The notes beneath the pieces are model-generated. The model was not told the DNA's origin. It ran no database searches and was given only the letters and a program-made list of their open reading frames with translations. 64,000 nucleotides of DNA from Haloplasma contractile (GTDB lineage: Bacteria; Bacillota_I; Bacilli_A; Haloplasmatales; Haloplasmataceae), in contig JAENYC010000005.1 of the NCBI GenBank assembly GCA_016841945.1, positions 1 through 64,000 of the forward strand, given 5' to 3'. Positions 9,701 through 18,007 of the stretch are shown here, piece by piece (position 1 is the first letter of the stretch; every line of letters starts with the position of its first letter). Both the position numbers and the translations under genes were made by a program.

Positions 9701-9757
9701 CAAAAAGTTCAATTAATTATTGATGATGTAGAAAAAATAGAATCAGATATTATGTAA
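6701..9757 (+). CDS. dnaE: DNA polymerase III alpha subunit, DnaE type, with degenerate PHP domain
   Basis: A C-family replicative polymerase of 1018 residues, somewhat shorter than Bacillus DnaE. The catalytic palm is clear: GPGRGSSAGSLV, MPDIDLDFQDDRR and, later, GIFQLESDGM and YRPGPMENIP. A helix-hairpin-helix region and an OB-fold (NLVGFVESIRN...) follow. The N-terminal PHP domain keeps its fold but has lost the metal-binding histidines: the usual 'HxHSxYS' reads LYTKTVYS and 'TDHGNMYG' reads TDENNVYG. The start at 6701 follows AGAGGTGAT. It probably acts alongside a PolC encoded elsewhere. Confidence 0.96.
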   Translation: MYTQLYTKTVYSLLKSCLKIDDYVKKAKQYNMKALAMTDENNVYGLIKFYKACLKHQIKPILGITVFLKSNAPLILLAKNNNGYKNILKVSTEVQLNKEMITLNQLKKNHQDLICIIPTQNSLFHQLIHQNEAVNQYIHSLKKIFDLDLYLSISPEYNESTKLINQRMKEIGNHLDVSFVCLNEVKYLNQDDALVLRYVEAIDKGEKLNTHSIDLFSTNEYFIDPSEFETCFREYQEAIHNTNRIADMCQVTLDFNQFHLPRYQTPSSISSNEYLKALCKRGLEKRLKTKDIPTNYYERLKHELTIIQQMNFSDYFLIVYDFVKYAKKNKIYVGPGRGSSAGSLVSYVLGITNVDPIAYQLLFERFLNPERISMPDIDLDFQDDRRDEVIKYVQNKYGEKHVAHILAFGTFAARSAIREVGKVMGITDRRMNEIISFIDSRYTIEENVNRSKNLRNLIDEYKEINKLIKISKQIESNPRNTTTHAAGIIICEEDLSELCGLQPSLDEVLQTQYEAKDLECLGLIKMDFLGLRNLTAISEIVKLVKDTTGREIDINRIPLDNQKTYRLIARGETTGIFQLESDGMRNVLQEINASKFEDIVAVNALYRPGPMENIPRYIARKKQHEKVSYLHQDLIPILENTYGIIVYQEQIMMIAQKIAGYSLGSADLLRRAISKKQRDVLKKEGKKFVSSAMKHGYDQNTSETLYHYILRFGDYGFNRSHSVAYALISYQMAYLKANYISCFMVVMLSSVLGSESQTSRYIRDCKRYGIKIRSISINKSYNNYRIENNNNIRMSFLVTKGIGYNSALAIIEERAKGPFKNYIDFVFRCHQFLKQNVFEALVYVGALDEFGLTKKTMIENYHKLHDLYRFNPSGYFTDKIELEDYSEEYAVGELMKKEKAYLGFYLKAHPIRKYVETLKIKPILPSQTLKYLNKKINLVGFVESIRNITTKNKKEMVSLTISDDITSVYAVVFPKEYQKLKHILKENTLFKISCKVQERNQKVQLIIDDVEKIESDIM

Positions 9758-9848
9758 ATCGCTTACATTATTAAATAGATTGTACATTTTCATAAATTAT
9801 GGTAAATTAATGATAAGTAGTTAATGTAGATAACAAGAGGTGATATAT

Positions 9849-10808
9849 ATGATAAAACGTATAGGAATACTAACATCAGGTGGCGATGCGCCAGGAATGA
9901 ATGCCTGTATTAGAGCGATTGCTAGACAAGCATTTAAATATGGACTAGAGGTATTTGGTATTAGAAGTGGATATGCAGGATTAGTAAAAGGTGAAATTGA
10001 ACAGTTATCTTCATATGATGTGAGTGAAAAGATTAATCGTGGAGGGACATTTTTGGGAACTGCGCGATTACCTGAGTTTAAAAATTCTAAGATAAGACAA
10101 ATTGCGATTGAACAGTTAAAAAAACACCAAATTGAAGCCCTGGTGGTCATTGGGGGAGATGGTTCCTTTATGGGTGCCAAAAAACTTTCAGAAATGGGAG
10201 TAAACTGTATTGGTATCCCAGGTACCATCGATAATGATATTACTTCAACTGATTATACCATTGGATTTGATACCGCATTAAATACAGTGGTTGAGGCAAT
10301 TGATAAATTACGCGATACTACTTCAAGTCATTACCGATGTAGTGTCGTTGAAATAATGGGTAGACATTGTGGTGATTTAACCATCTATGGTGGTTTAGCA
10401 ACTGGTGTTGAGGATTTAATTGTACCTGAAAAAGGATTCAATATAGATGAAGTGATTGCAAGAATAGAAAAGGCCAAGAGTAAAGGAAAAACGCATTTTA
10501 TTATCGCATTGGCTGAATTATTAACAGATCCAATAGAATTAGCACGGACGATAGAAAAAAGAACAGGTGTTGAAGCACGCGCTACAATTATTGGTCATAT
10601 TCAACGAGGTGGCTCACCTACTGCGTTTGATAGAGTACTCGCGAGTCGATTAGGTGCATATGCAGTTGATTTACTTATACAAGATTTTGGTGGGCGTTGC
10701 GTGGGTATTCGTGAAAATCGACTAGTAAATTATGATATATACGAAGCATTAGACATGCCAAAACATGAGAGTTTAGAATTATATGATTTATGTAAAACAT
10801 TATCTTAG
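9849..10808 (+). CDS. pfkA: ATP-dependent 6-phosphofructokinase
   Basis: Commits fructose 6-phosphate to glycolysis. At 319 residues it matches bacterial PfkA exactly. [13 protein letters not shown] at the N-terminus, [12 protein letters not shown] and the catalytic PGTIDNDI are intact, as is GHIQRGGSP. The ATG at 9849 follows AGAGGTGAT. TTGTAC (9780-9785) and TAAATT (9803-9808), 17 bases apart, may be the promoter. It lies 11 bases before pyk, giving a glycolytic pair. Confidence 0.97.
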   Translation: MIKRIGILTSGGDAPGMNACIRAIARQAFKYGLEVFGIRSGYAGLVKGEIEQLSSYDVSEKINRGGTFLGTARLPEFKNSKIRQIAIEQLKKHQIEALVVIGGDGSFMGAKKLSEMGVNCIGIPGTIDNDITSTDYTIGFDTALNTVVEAIDKLRDTTSSHYRCSVVEIMGRHCGDLTIYGGLATGVEDLIVPEKGFNIDEVIARIEKAKSKGKTHFIIALAELLTDPIELARTIEKRTGVEARATIIGHIQRGGSPTAFDRVLASRLGAYAVDLLIQDFGGRCVGIRENRLVNYDIYEALDMPKHESLELYDLCKTLS

Positions 10809-10819
10809 GAGGAAATAAA

Positions 10820-12256
10820 TTGGTAAAGGAATTTAAAAAAACAAAAATTATTTGTACAATAGGACCAAAATCAGAAAGTAAAGAGATATTGGGAGAATTG
10901 GTCGATGCGGGTATGAATGTCATCAGATTGAATTTTTCTCATGGTGATCATGAAGAACACGGTAATAGAATGAAATTAATTCGTGAAATTAACAATGAAA
11001 AAAATACCCATGTCGCGATATTACTCGATACAAAAGGACCTGAAATTCGGACGCATGAGTTTTCTAGTGAACCTACTGTGATAGAGGTCGGTACTAAGGT
11101 TAAAGTGTACATGAAAGAAGTCTTAGGAACGAGCGAACAATTTTCTATCACTTACCCTGGTTTAATAGATGATGTGTTTATTGATGGTACCATCTTAGTG
11201 GATGATGGATATTTAGAATTAAAGATTCTTGACAAAGGTGAAGATGACAATGGTCCATATATCTTGACAAAAGCGTTAAATACACACGGTGTTAAAAACC
11301 GTCGCGGAATTAATGTACCTGGTGCTAAATTAAACATGCCATTTATTTCAGAAAAAGATAGAAGTGACCTTATATTTGGTTGTAAAAAAGATGTTGATTT
11401 TATCGCAGCATCCTTTGTGCGTCGAGCATCAGATATTTTAGAAATAAAGGAAATATTAAAAGAACATGGTAAAGAGCGTATTCAAATTATTGCTAAAATT
11501 GAGAACAAAGAAGGCGTAGAAAACGCAGAAGAAATTATTGAAGCCTGTGATGGTATAATGGTTGCACGTGGTGATTTAGGTGTTGAGGTTCCGGCTGAAG
11601 ATGTACCGGTGATTCAAAAACGGTTAATCCGTTTATGTAATGAAGCAGGTAAAATTGTGGTCACTGCCACACAGATGCTTGAATCAATGCAGAAGAATCC
11701 AAGACCAACAAGAGCTGAAGTGTCGGATGTTGCCAATGCGGTATTAGATGGTACAGATGCTGTCATGTTATCAGGCGAATCTGCTGCTGGTCGTTATCCT
11801 GTTTGTTCAACATTAACACAGGCATCTATTTCTAGACGTCTAGAAGATGAAATTGATCATGAAATGATGATTAATCGAGCGATTATATCTAGTCCTCATA
11901 CGATAGAGTCTGCGATTGGGTTATCTGTTGCCGATTCAGCTGCTGATTTAGGTGCAAGTGTCATCGTTGCAGCAACAATGACGGGTTACACAGCACGATT
12001 AATTTCAAAATATCGACCTAATTGTCCGATTATAGCGGTAACTCCGTCTTATGAAACGGCTAGGTCTCTTGCATTAAATTGGGGTGTTATTCCAATCGTG
12101 GTTGATGAAGTCAATAGTAGTGAAGACTTAGTTAAAATCGCTGAAAACGTTGCGGTTGAAGTTTGTGGATTAGAAAAAGGTGAATTGGCTATTATTACTG
12201 CTGGTGTTGCTAAACATCATTCTACAAACTTAATGAAAATATTTGAGATTAAATAA
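10820..12256 (+). CDS. pyk: Pyruvate kinase
   Basis: Converts phosphoenolpyruvate and ADP to pyruvate and ATP. KTKIICTIGPKS opens the barrel, and the signature IIAKIENKEGVENAEEI with the MVARGDLGVE loop is intact. The 478 residues end after the regulatory C domain; the extra PEP-utiliser-like domain of Bacillus pyruvate kinase is absent. Translation starts at TTG 10820 behind TTAGGAGGAAA. It shares a transcript with pfkA and ends at a terminator. Confidence 0.97.
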   Translation: MVKEFKKTKIICTIGPKSESKEILGELVDAGMNVIRLNFSHGDHEEHGNRMKLIREINNEKNTHVAILLDTKGPEIRTHEFSSEPTVIEVGTKVKVYMKEVLGTSEQFSITYPGLIDDVFIDGTILVDDGYLELKILDKGEDDNGPYILTKALNTHGVKNRRGINVPGAKLNMPFISEKDRSDLIFGCKKDVDFIAASFVRRASDILEIKEILKEHGKERIQIIAKIENKEGVENAEEIIEACDGIMVARGDLGVEVPAEDVPVIQKRLIRLCNEAGKIVVTATQMLESMQKNPRPTRAEVSDVANAVLDGTDAVMLSGESAAGRYPVCSTLTQASISRRLEDEIDHEMMINRAIISSPHTIESAIGLSVADSAADLGASVIVAATMTGYTARLISKYRPNCPIIAVTPSYETARSLALNWGVIPIVVDEVNSSEDLVKIAENVAVEVCGLEKGELAIITAGVAKHHSTNLMKIFEIK

Positions 12257-12258
12257 AG

Positions 12259-12280
12259 AAGAGGTTTTAACCTCTTTTTT
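12259..12280 (+). terminator. Intrinsic terminator after pyk
   Basis: GAAGAGGTT and AACCTCTTT form a compact hairpin followed by T6. Confidence 0.8.
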
Positions 12281-12294
12281 CATAGGTGATTGAA

Positions 12295-12912
12295 ATGACT
12301 TATCAACAGATAAAAGAAATCATAAAATGTGTTATCCTTTTATGTATTTTAATGCTTGTGTACTTTAGTTTTAAAAAATTGTACTTTATAAACTTAGCAC
12401 TCATTGGTATAATTGGGTTATCCATTATTTATTATATAAAAATCAATAAGATAAAAGAAACTACCCTTTGTTTAATTGTAAAAAATAACATGGTATTAAT
12501 GATGTTACGAAATAAAAAGAAACATGATGTACATTTAAATAAATACAATGGTCTTGGTGGAAGAGTTGAGAAAAGAGAATCAAAGAAACAATGTGTATTG
12601 AGGGAAGTATATGAAGAAGCAGGCATTAAACTCACCAATTATCAATATGTTGGAAAAGTTGTGTTTAAAAATTTTGGCTATAAACTTGGTAAAGAAGTGA
12701 TGTACTGTTATGTGGGTTATGAATATGAAAATGAGATAGGCTTTTGTAATGAAGGAGAATTAGAATGGGTGCCTATTGATAAAGTGATGTCTTTACCTTT
12801 ATGGGAAGGCGATCAGTATTTTTTAATGAACATTATTTTAAATCAACCATTTAATGCTTTTTTGCATTATGATGAAGATAAAGTTATTGATTATAGAATC
12901 ATGAAAAGGTGA
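12295..12912 (+). CDS. Nudix hydrolase with two N-terminal membrane segments
   Basis: The Nudix box is complete: GGRVEKRESKKQCVLREVYE continues into EAGI, matching GX5EX7REUXEEXGU. The domain resembles MutT/8-oxo-dGTP diphosphatases that open with 'TLCLIVKNN-VLMMLRNKKK'. Unusually, two hydrophobic stretches (residues about 8-27 and 30-48) precede it, so the enzyme should be anchored with the catalytic domain in the cytosol. The ATG at 12295 follows AGGTGAT. It abuts the next gene (5-base gap). The substrate cannot be told from sequence. Confidence 0.88.
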   Translation: MTYQQIKEIIKCVILLCILMLVYFSFKKLYFINLALIGIIGLSIIYYIKINKIKETTLCLIVKNNMVLMMLRNKKKHDVHLNKYNGLGGRVEKRESKKQCVLREVYEEAGIKLTNYQYVGKVVFKNFGYKLGKEVMYCYVGYEYENEIGFCNEGELEWVPIDKVMSLPLWEGDQYFLMNIILNQPFNAFLHYDEDKVIDYRIMKR

Positions 12913-12917
12913 GGACA

Positions 12918-13349
12918 ATGGAGATAATTAAAAAGGATGATTTTTTAGTGGTAGGTTTAAAGGTGAAAGCTTTTGAACATGAATTGTTTGTTAAAATGCC
13001 AAAGGCCTATGATAAATTTAAATTACTGATGCATACAATTAATTATCGTGTCAATAATTATATAATGGATATTTGCCTACATAAGCGAAAAAATATTTAT
13101 ACCCAGCTTATCTGTGTTGAGGTGACGCATTTAACACCATTAAAAGAGGTTTTAGTCGGAATGAAAATACCAAAAGGGAATTATTTATATCATGTTTATC
13201 AAGGAGAAGTACAAGGGATTTATCAAGCATTTGTTGAGATGTATGATTACGCATTAGAAAATAAGATTCAACTTGATAAAGATGAGTTTAAAATAGAAAT
13301 ACATGATGAAATAAACAAAATGTATCATCTATATATTAGATTAGTATAA
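12918..13349 (+). CDS. GyrI-like effector-binding-domain protein
   Basis: A 143-residue protein that reads as a stand-alone GyrI/AraC effector-binding domain: an N-terminal 'FLVVGLKVKAF' strand, a central helix, 'YTQLICVEV', then 'KGNYLYHVYQGEVQGIYQAF' with a C-terminal beta strand. Such domains bind small hydrophobic molecules or act as antidotes; no DNA-binding domain is attached here. The ATG at 12918 follows AAAAGGTGAGG, overlapping the end of the Nudix gene, so the two are translationally linked. Confidence 0.68.
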   Translation: MEIIKKDDFLVVGLKVKAFEHELFVKMPKAYDKFKLLMHTINYRVNNYIMDICLHKRKNIYTQLICVEVTHLTPLKEVLVGMKIPKGNYLYHVYQGEVQGIYQAFVEMYDYALENKIQLDKDEFKIEIHDEINKMYHLYIRLV

Positions 13350-13377
13350 AAAAAGAACCATGTCGGTTCTTTTTTTA
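13348..13377. terminator. Bidirectional intrinsic terminator
   Basis: AAAAAGAACC (13350-13359) pairs with GGTTCTTTTT (13365-13374). It separates the GyrI-like gene from the convergent DUF2085 gene, whose stop codon overlaps it. Confidence 0.85.
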
Positions 13378-13749
13378 ATGAAATACATGTTCAACCATCC
13401 ATCTCCCATGTGCTATTCCTAAAGATACAACATAGTAAAGAAAAAAGACAATACCAATACCGCCTAATAGTCCAGTTATCAATCGTTTGATATTGTTACT
13501 CTCATAATGTGTAAAATATTGAATGCCACCATCTAAAAGCATTGGGATAAGAAGGATAATACTTATCCAAAATCTTATTAAAAATAGTGGGAAAAAGATA
13601 GATAGGATTAATAAAATAGTTGCGATGATATAGCCAATAAAGATACCGGTACAACGACTACATATAGGAAATGGGTTACCTCTATAATGAAATGTACGAC
13701 TTGGTATTTTATGACATAAAAATAGATAATCAAAAATGTTCTTTTTCAT
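13375..13749 (-). CDS. DUF2085 membrane protein
   Basis: 124 residues with the DUF2085 signature: an N-terminal CHKIPSRTFHYRGNPFPICS followed by RCTGIFIGY, then three to four hydrophobic segments and an LDGGIQYFTHYES motif. The paired Cys and His residues suggest metal or thiol chemistry at the membrane face, but the family's function is unknown. It overlaps the preceding HAD phosphatase gene by four bases, so the two are cotranscribed. Confidence 0.85.
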   Translation of the reverse strand: MKKNIFDYLFLCHKIPSRTFHYRGNPFPICSRCTGIFIGYIIATILLILSIFFPLFLIRFWISIILLIPMLLDGGIQYFTHYESNNIKRLITGLLGGIGIVFFLYYVVSLGIAHGRWMVEHVFH

Positions 13750-14558
13750 TTTATATCGTTAAAATATTGACTTAAAAAATGACTGACACCATTTTCTTTA
13801 TTACTCAAAGTGATATGTTTGGCAACCTTTTTGACTTTATCAACCGCATTTTCCATGGCAACGCCTATTCCTGCATCCTTAATCATTTCATAGTCATTAT
13901 CCCCATCACCAAAAGCAATGGTGTTAGTGAGTGAAATCTTAAAATAACTACTTAGCAATTTCATCGCATTGCCTTTATTGGTTTCAGGTGTATACATTTC
14001 TATAATTTGAGGATAATCTCCGCCCCAGTTCCTAAAGTTTAAAATACCTCTAAAATGTTTAGATAGATAATCTTCGACTGCTTTATAAGTATCAGGATAG
14101 GTTAATAATATAAAACCATTGGGATTAATATGCAAGGTTTCTTTAAAACTACCAAGAATGAGATTTCCTCCTTCTGGGTGAATGAGTGGCATGATATCTT
14201 CACATGCTTTATATAGATATATATCTTCATAATATTCACAAAATGCATTTTCAATTAAATGACCGATATCATCAAAAACTTTTAATATATGATATAGATT
14301 TATTTCTCTTGTAATTTCATCAAAGTGAGTGTCATATGGATGATGGATGAGTGCCCCATTATAATTTATAATCGGTGTTTTTAAATTTAACTTATCGTAA
14401 AACACTTTTGAAGAACGATAAGGACGTCCGGTAGCAATACAAATCTCATGCCCCAGTTTTTTAATATCGTTGATTGTATCAATTGTTTTATCGGTTATGG
14501 TTTCCCAATCATATAGTGCTGTGCCATCTAAATCTATTAGAATGAAATGTTTATCCAT
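13746..14558 (-). CDS. Cof-type HAD-IIB sugar-phosphate phosphatase
   Basis: Cytosolic phosphatase of 270 residues. Motif I LIDLDGTALYDW carries the nucleophile Asp and the acid/base Asp. A C2-type cap follows, and AFGDGDNDYEMIKDAG is motif IV. These enzymes dephosphorylate sugar phosphates or flavin precursors and the substrate cannot be assigned. The ATG at 14558 follows AGAGGCGAT. It is the first gene of a two-gene unit with DUF2085. Confidence 0.93.
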   Translation of the reverse strand: MDKHFILIDLDGTALYDWETITDKTIDTINDIKKLGHEICIATGRPYRSSKVFYDKLNLKTPIINYNGALIHHPYDTHFDEITREINLYHILKVFDDIGHLIENAFCEYYEDIYLYKACEDIMPLIHPEGGNLILGSFKETLHINPNGFILLTYPDTYKAVEDYLSKHFRGILNFRNWGGDYPQIIEMYTPETNKGNAMKLLSSYFKISLTNTIAFGDGDNDYEMIKDAGIGVAMENAVDKVKKVAKHITLSNKENGVSHFLSQYFNDIK

Positions 14559-14635
14559 ATTTTATCGCCTCTTTATATGTTAACATGCATTCATTAGAAT
14601 ATACTATAAATATTAAATAGTCAAGTCAAAATAAA

Positions 14636-14657
14636 AAATCACGAAATCTCGTGATTT
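14636..14657 (-). terminator. Intrinsic terminator of the zinc-ribbon gene
   Basis: AAATCACGA and TCGTGATTT pair across a short loop; reading on the minus strand, T6 follows. The stop codon of the gene lies in the stem. Confidence 0.75.
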
Positions 14658-15099
14658 AAAAATTTAATAGTCTACCAAATATACCAAAAAAAAACCCTAA
14701 CATATACATGATGAAAACAAAAATAAATGGAATGATTGACCACATACATACAGAATTGGCAGCGTTAGGTTTTTCATCCTTCCATACAAGGTATAAAATA
14801 AAACCAACGATTGGAAGACCAGTAAATGGAATTGAACAACAAGCCGCTAAATTTGCCCCCATATTAGGTTCATCGACAACATGATTTGATGTTTTGAAGG
14901 GTTGTTGTGTAAATGTTTGGCTTCCTGGACTGGGTGCAAATTTTAATTTTTGTTGGCAAGATGTACATATTAGTTGTCCTTCTTTTGTTGGAATTCCGCA
15001 TTCTTGACAATAATTATGTCCATTTAATGGAAGAAAACCACATTTTTTACATGGTTCATTGATAGATTCAACTTCATATCCACAATTTCTACAATACAT
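14656..15099 (-). CDS. Zinc-ribbon membrane protein
   Basis: Four CxxC knuckles in the first 55 residues (CRNC, CKKC, CQEC, CTSC) form two zinc ribbons. A Gln/Pro/Ser-rich linker follows and then two hydrophobic segments separated by a charged loop (WKDEKPNAANS). The ATG at 15099 follows GAGGTGG; the GTG at 15111 is part of that site. It is transcribed away from clpB. The role is unknown. Similar ribbon-plus-DUF4190-like proteins are common in Bacillota. Confidence 0.85.
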   Translation of the reverse strand: MYCRNCGYEVESINEPCKKCGFLPLNGHNYCQECGIPTKEGQLICTSCQQKLKFAPSPGSQTFTQQPFKTSNHVVDEPNMGANLAACCSIPFTGLPIVGFILYLVWKDEKPNAANSVCMWSIIPFIFVFIMYMLGFFFGIFGRLLNF

Positions 15100-15225
15100 A
15101 TTATTTTCCACCTCTCATATATTCTATCTATACTATATATAATATTCATAGTCTTGTCAATTTATAAATATATTATTATGTTGAATAAGCTTTTATATGA
15201 TTTAAGAAAATAAAATTAACTTTTT

Positions 15226-15252
15226 TTAGCACTTGTATTGACAGAGTGCTAA
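15226..15252. promoter_or_regulatory. CIRCE operator 1 (HrcA site) overlapping the clpB -35
   Basis: TTAGCACTT-N9-GAGTGCTAA differs from the CIRCE consensus by one base. Its right part contains TTGACA (15238-15243), the likely -35 of clpB, so HrcA bound here would block RNA polymerase. Confidence 0.94.
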
Positions 15253-15269
15253 AATCGGTATATTATAAT
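15238..15269 (+). promoter_or_regulatory. clpB promoter
   Basis: -35 TTGACA at 15238-15243. TATTAT (15261-15266, spacing 17) is the better-spaced -10; TATAAT (15264-15269) would need spacing 20. It is flanked by CIRCE operators on both sides. Confidence 0.75.
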
Positions 15270-15276
15270 AGTGATG

Positions 15277-15303
15277 TTAGCACTTGAGTTAAACGAGTGC
15301 TAA
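15277..15303. promoter_or_regulatory. CIRCE operator 2 (HrcA site) in the clpB leader
   Basis: A second TTAGCACTT-N9-GAGTGCTAA, 51 bases downstream of the first, between the start of transcription and the ribosome binding site. Both half-sites match operator 1 exactly; only the spacers differ. Confidence 0.94.
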
Positions 15304-15320
15304 AAATAGGAGGTGTTAAA

Positions 15321-17879
15321 TTGGAAACCAATCAATTTACTGAAAAATTACAACAAGCATTAATGAATGCACAAAATACAGCTTTAAAACAACATCATCA
15401 ACAAATTGAGATTGAACACTTAATAATCAGTCTAGCAAATGATCCTCACGGGATATTAAAACGAGTGTTTGAATTGAATCGTTATGATTTAAAACGGTTT
15501 GTGATGGAACTAAGTCAATTAATTCAAGCATTACCAAAGGTAGAAAGCAAGAATCCACAAATATATGTTTCTAATCATTTAAATCAATTATTACTTGATG
15601 CACAAAACTATAAAAAGAAATATAAAGATGATTATTTATCTGTTGAACATATTATACTAGCCTATTTTAAAACTAATCATTATAAGCATAAAGAAATAAT
15701 AAAAAAGTTAAATGTTAGTTATAAGCAAATAGAAGAAACAATTAAAAAGATAAGAGGGAATCAAACTGTGAAAACTGAAAATCCTGAAGCAACGTATGAA
15801 GTGTTAGAAAAATATGGACGTGATTTGGTTAAAGATGCTAAAGCTGGAAAAATTGATCCCGTAATAGGTCGTGATGAAGAGATTAGACGAGCAATAAGAA
15901 TCCTGTCCCGAAAAACGAAAAATAATCCAGTATTAATAGGAGAGCCTGGTATTGGAAAAACAGCGATTGTTGAAGGGTTAGCACAACGAATCATGAAAAA
16001 TGATATCCCTGAAACTTTAAAAAATAAAACCATATTTGAACTAGATATGGCGAGTTTAGTAGCTGGTGCTAAATATCGAGGTGAATTTGAGGAACGATTA
16101 AAAGCTGTATTAAACGAAATCAAACAAAGTGAAGGAAATATTATCCTATTTATTGATGAAATTCATACAATTGTAGGAGCAGGTAAAACTGAAGGAGCAA
16201 TGGATGCGGGTAACCTATTAAAACCAATGCTTGCACGAGGTGAATTACATTGTATTGGCGCGACGACTCTAAATGAATATAGAAAGTATATTGAAAAAGA
16301 TCCAGCATTAGAACGTCGTTTTCAAAAGATTTTAGTTGATGAACCGACCATAGAGGATACTATCAGTATATTACGAGGATTAAAAGAACGATTCGAAGTT
16401 CATCATGGGGTAAAAATTGCTGATAGCGCAATTGTTGCGGCTGCAACGATGTCAGACCGTTATATTACCGACCGATATCTTCCTGATAAGGCCATTGATT
16501 TAATTGATGAAGCATGTGCTACGATTCGTATTGAGATTGATTCAATGCCAGAACAATTAGATCAAGTGACGAGAAAAATTATGCAGTATGAAATTGAAGA
16601 AAGAGCATTAAAAAAGGAAAAAGATGAGATATCTCAAAAGAGGTTAAATGACCTTCAAAAAGAAATCGCCAATTTAAAAGAAAAACAAAATGAAATGAAA
16701 GCACAATATGAACGAGAAAAAAGTGGAATTAATTTGTTGCAGGAAACAAAAGCAAAATTAGACCAAGCGAAACATGATTTAGATATTGCAGAGAGTAAGT
16801 ATGATTTAAATAAGGCAGCTGAAATAAAGTATGGTATTATTCCAGAATTAGAAAAGCAAATCGTAGAATTAGAAAATAAGGAATATCAAAATGAAATGTT
16901 ACGAGAAAATGTGACTGAAGAAGAAATTGCAGAAATTATATCTCGTTGGACAAAAATACCACTATCAAAACTCATGCAAGGCGAAAAAGAGAAGTTATTA
17001 AATCTTCCAGAGATATTACATGAACGTGTAAAAGGACAGAATAAAGCAATTGAACTTGTGTCAAATGCTATTATTAGAGCACGGGCAGGTATTAAAGACC
17101 CTAAAAAACCTATTGGAACGTTCTTGTTTTTAGGACCAACAGGTGTTGGGAAGACAGAGGTTGCAAAATCTTTAGCTGAGGCACTATTTGATAGTGAAGA
17201 ACATATCGTCAGAATCGATATGAGTGAATACATGGAAAAATTTAGTGTGTCTCGTTTAATTGGAGCGCCTCCTGGATATGTTGGGTATGAAGAAGGCGGA
17301 CAATTGACAGAAGCGGTTAGACGGAAACCTTATTCAATTATATTACTAGATGAAATTGAAAAAGCACATCATGAAGTATTTAATATTCTACTACAAATAT
17401 TAGACGATGGACGCATTACTGATTCCCAAGGAAGAACCGTAGATTTTAAAAATACAATTATTATTATGACCTCAAATATAGGGTCACAGTATTTATTAGA
17501 TAATGATATAATAGATGCTTATGACCTAATTGATAAGGAGTTAAAAAATCACTTTAAACCAGAGTTCTTAAATCGTATTGATGAAATTGTGAGGTTTAGT
17601 GCGTTAAGTGAAGATGTTGTCATTGAAGTGGTACAGAAATTTATCGACGAATTAAAAGACAGATTAAAAGAACAAACCATTGATATAGAAATGACTCCAG
17701 ATGCACTATATCATATAGCTGAAGCGGGATATGATACAGTATATGGTGCTAGACCATTGAAACGATATATTGAGCGATATGTTGAAACGCCTATTGCGTT
17801 AAAAATCATAAGTAATGAAATAAAACCGCATCAAACAGTAAAAGTTGATGTTGTAAATGGAATTATATTAATTAAATAG
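15321..17879 (+). CDS. clpB: Chaperone ClpB (disaggregase)
   Basis: An AAA+ hexameric disaggregase that works with DnaK to solubilise heat-damaged proteins. The 852 residues comprise a Clp-N repeat domain (about 1-145), AAA-1 with GEPGIGKT and [11 protein letters not shown], a charged coiled-coil M domain (about 400-520), and AAA-2 with [17 protein letters not shown] and [11 protein letters not shown]. The M domain separates it from ClpC/ClpA. Translation starts at TTG 15321 after GGAGGTG; an upstream in-frame start at 15297 would lie inside the second CIRCE. Heat-shock control by HrcA is clear from the two operators. Confidence 0.97.
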   Translation: METNQFTEKLQQALMNAQNTALKQHHQQIEIEHLIISLANDPHGILKRVFELNRYDLKRFVMELSQLIQALPKVESKNPQIYVSNHLNQLLLDAQNYKKKYKDDYLSVEHIILAYFKTNHYKHKEIIKKLNVSYKQIEETIKKIRGNQTVKTENPEATYEVLEKYGRDLVKDAKAGKIDPVIGRDEEIRRAIRILSRKTKNNPVLIGEPGIGKTAIVEGLAQRIMKNDIPETLKNKTIFELDMASLVAGAKYRGEFEERLKAVLNEIKQSEGNIILFIDEIHTIVGAGKTEGAMDAGNLLKPMLARGELHCIGATTLNEYRKYIEKDPALERRFQKILVDEPTIEDTISILRGLKERFEVHHGVKIADSAIVAAATMSDRYITDRYLPDKAIDLIDEACATIRIEIDSMPEQLDQVTRKIMQYEIEERALKKEKDEISQKRLNDLQKEIANLKEKQNEMKAQYEREKSGINLLQETKAKLDQAKHDLDIAESKYDLNKAAEIKYGIIPELEKQIVELENKEYQNEMLRENVTEEEIAEIISRWTKIPLSKLMQGEKEKLLNLPEILHERVKGQNKAIELVSNAIIRARAGIKDPKKPIGTFLFLGPTGVGKTEVAKSLAEALFDSEEHIVRIDMSEYMEKFSVSRLIGAPPGYVGYEEGGQLTEAVRRKPYSIILLDEIEKAHHEVFNILLQILDDGRITDSQGRTVDFKNTIIIMTSNIGSQYLLDNDIIDAYDLIDKELKNHFKPEFLNRIDEIVRFSALSEDVVIEVVQKFIDELKDRLKEQTIDIEMTPDALYHIAEAGYDTVYGARPLKRYIERYVETPIALKIISNEIKPHQTVKVDVVNGIILIK

Positions 17880-17885
17880 CGAAAA

Positions 17886-17919
17886 AAAGACTCACCTAAG
17901 TGATAAGGTGAGTCTTTTT
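17886..17919 (+). terminator. Intrinsic terminator after clpB
   Basis: AAAGACTCACCT (17886-17897) pairs with AGGTGAGTCTTT (17906-17917), followed by T. Confidence 0.88.
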
Positions 17920-17956
17920 AATGTAAAAAAATAATGAAAAATTTTTAAAAATTATA

Positions 17957-17985
17957 TTACCTAATAATTTAAAAGGTGGTATAAT
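17957..17985 (+). promoter_or_regulatory. Promoter of the MATE gene
   Basis: TTACCT (17957-17962), 17-base spacer, TATAAT (17980-17985), 23 bases before the start codon. Confidence 0.55.
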
Positions 17986-18007
17986 ACTCTTCGTTGGATG
18001 TGATGAT

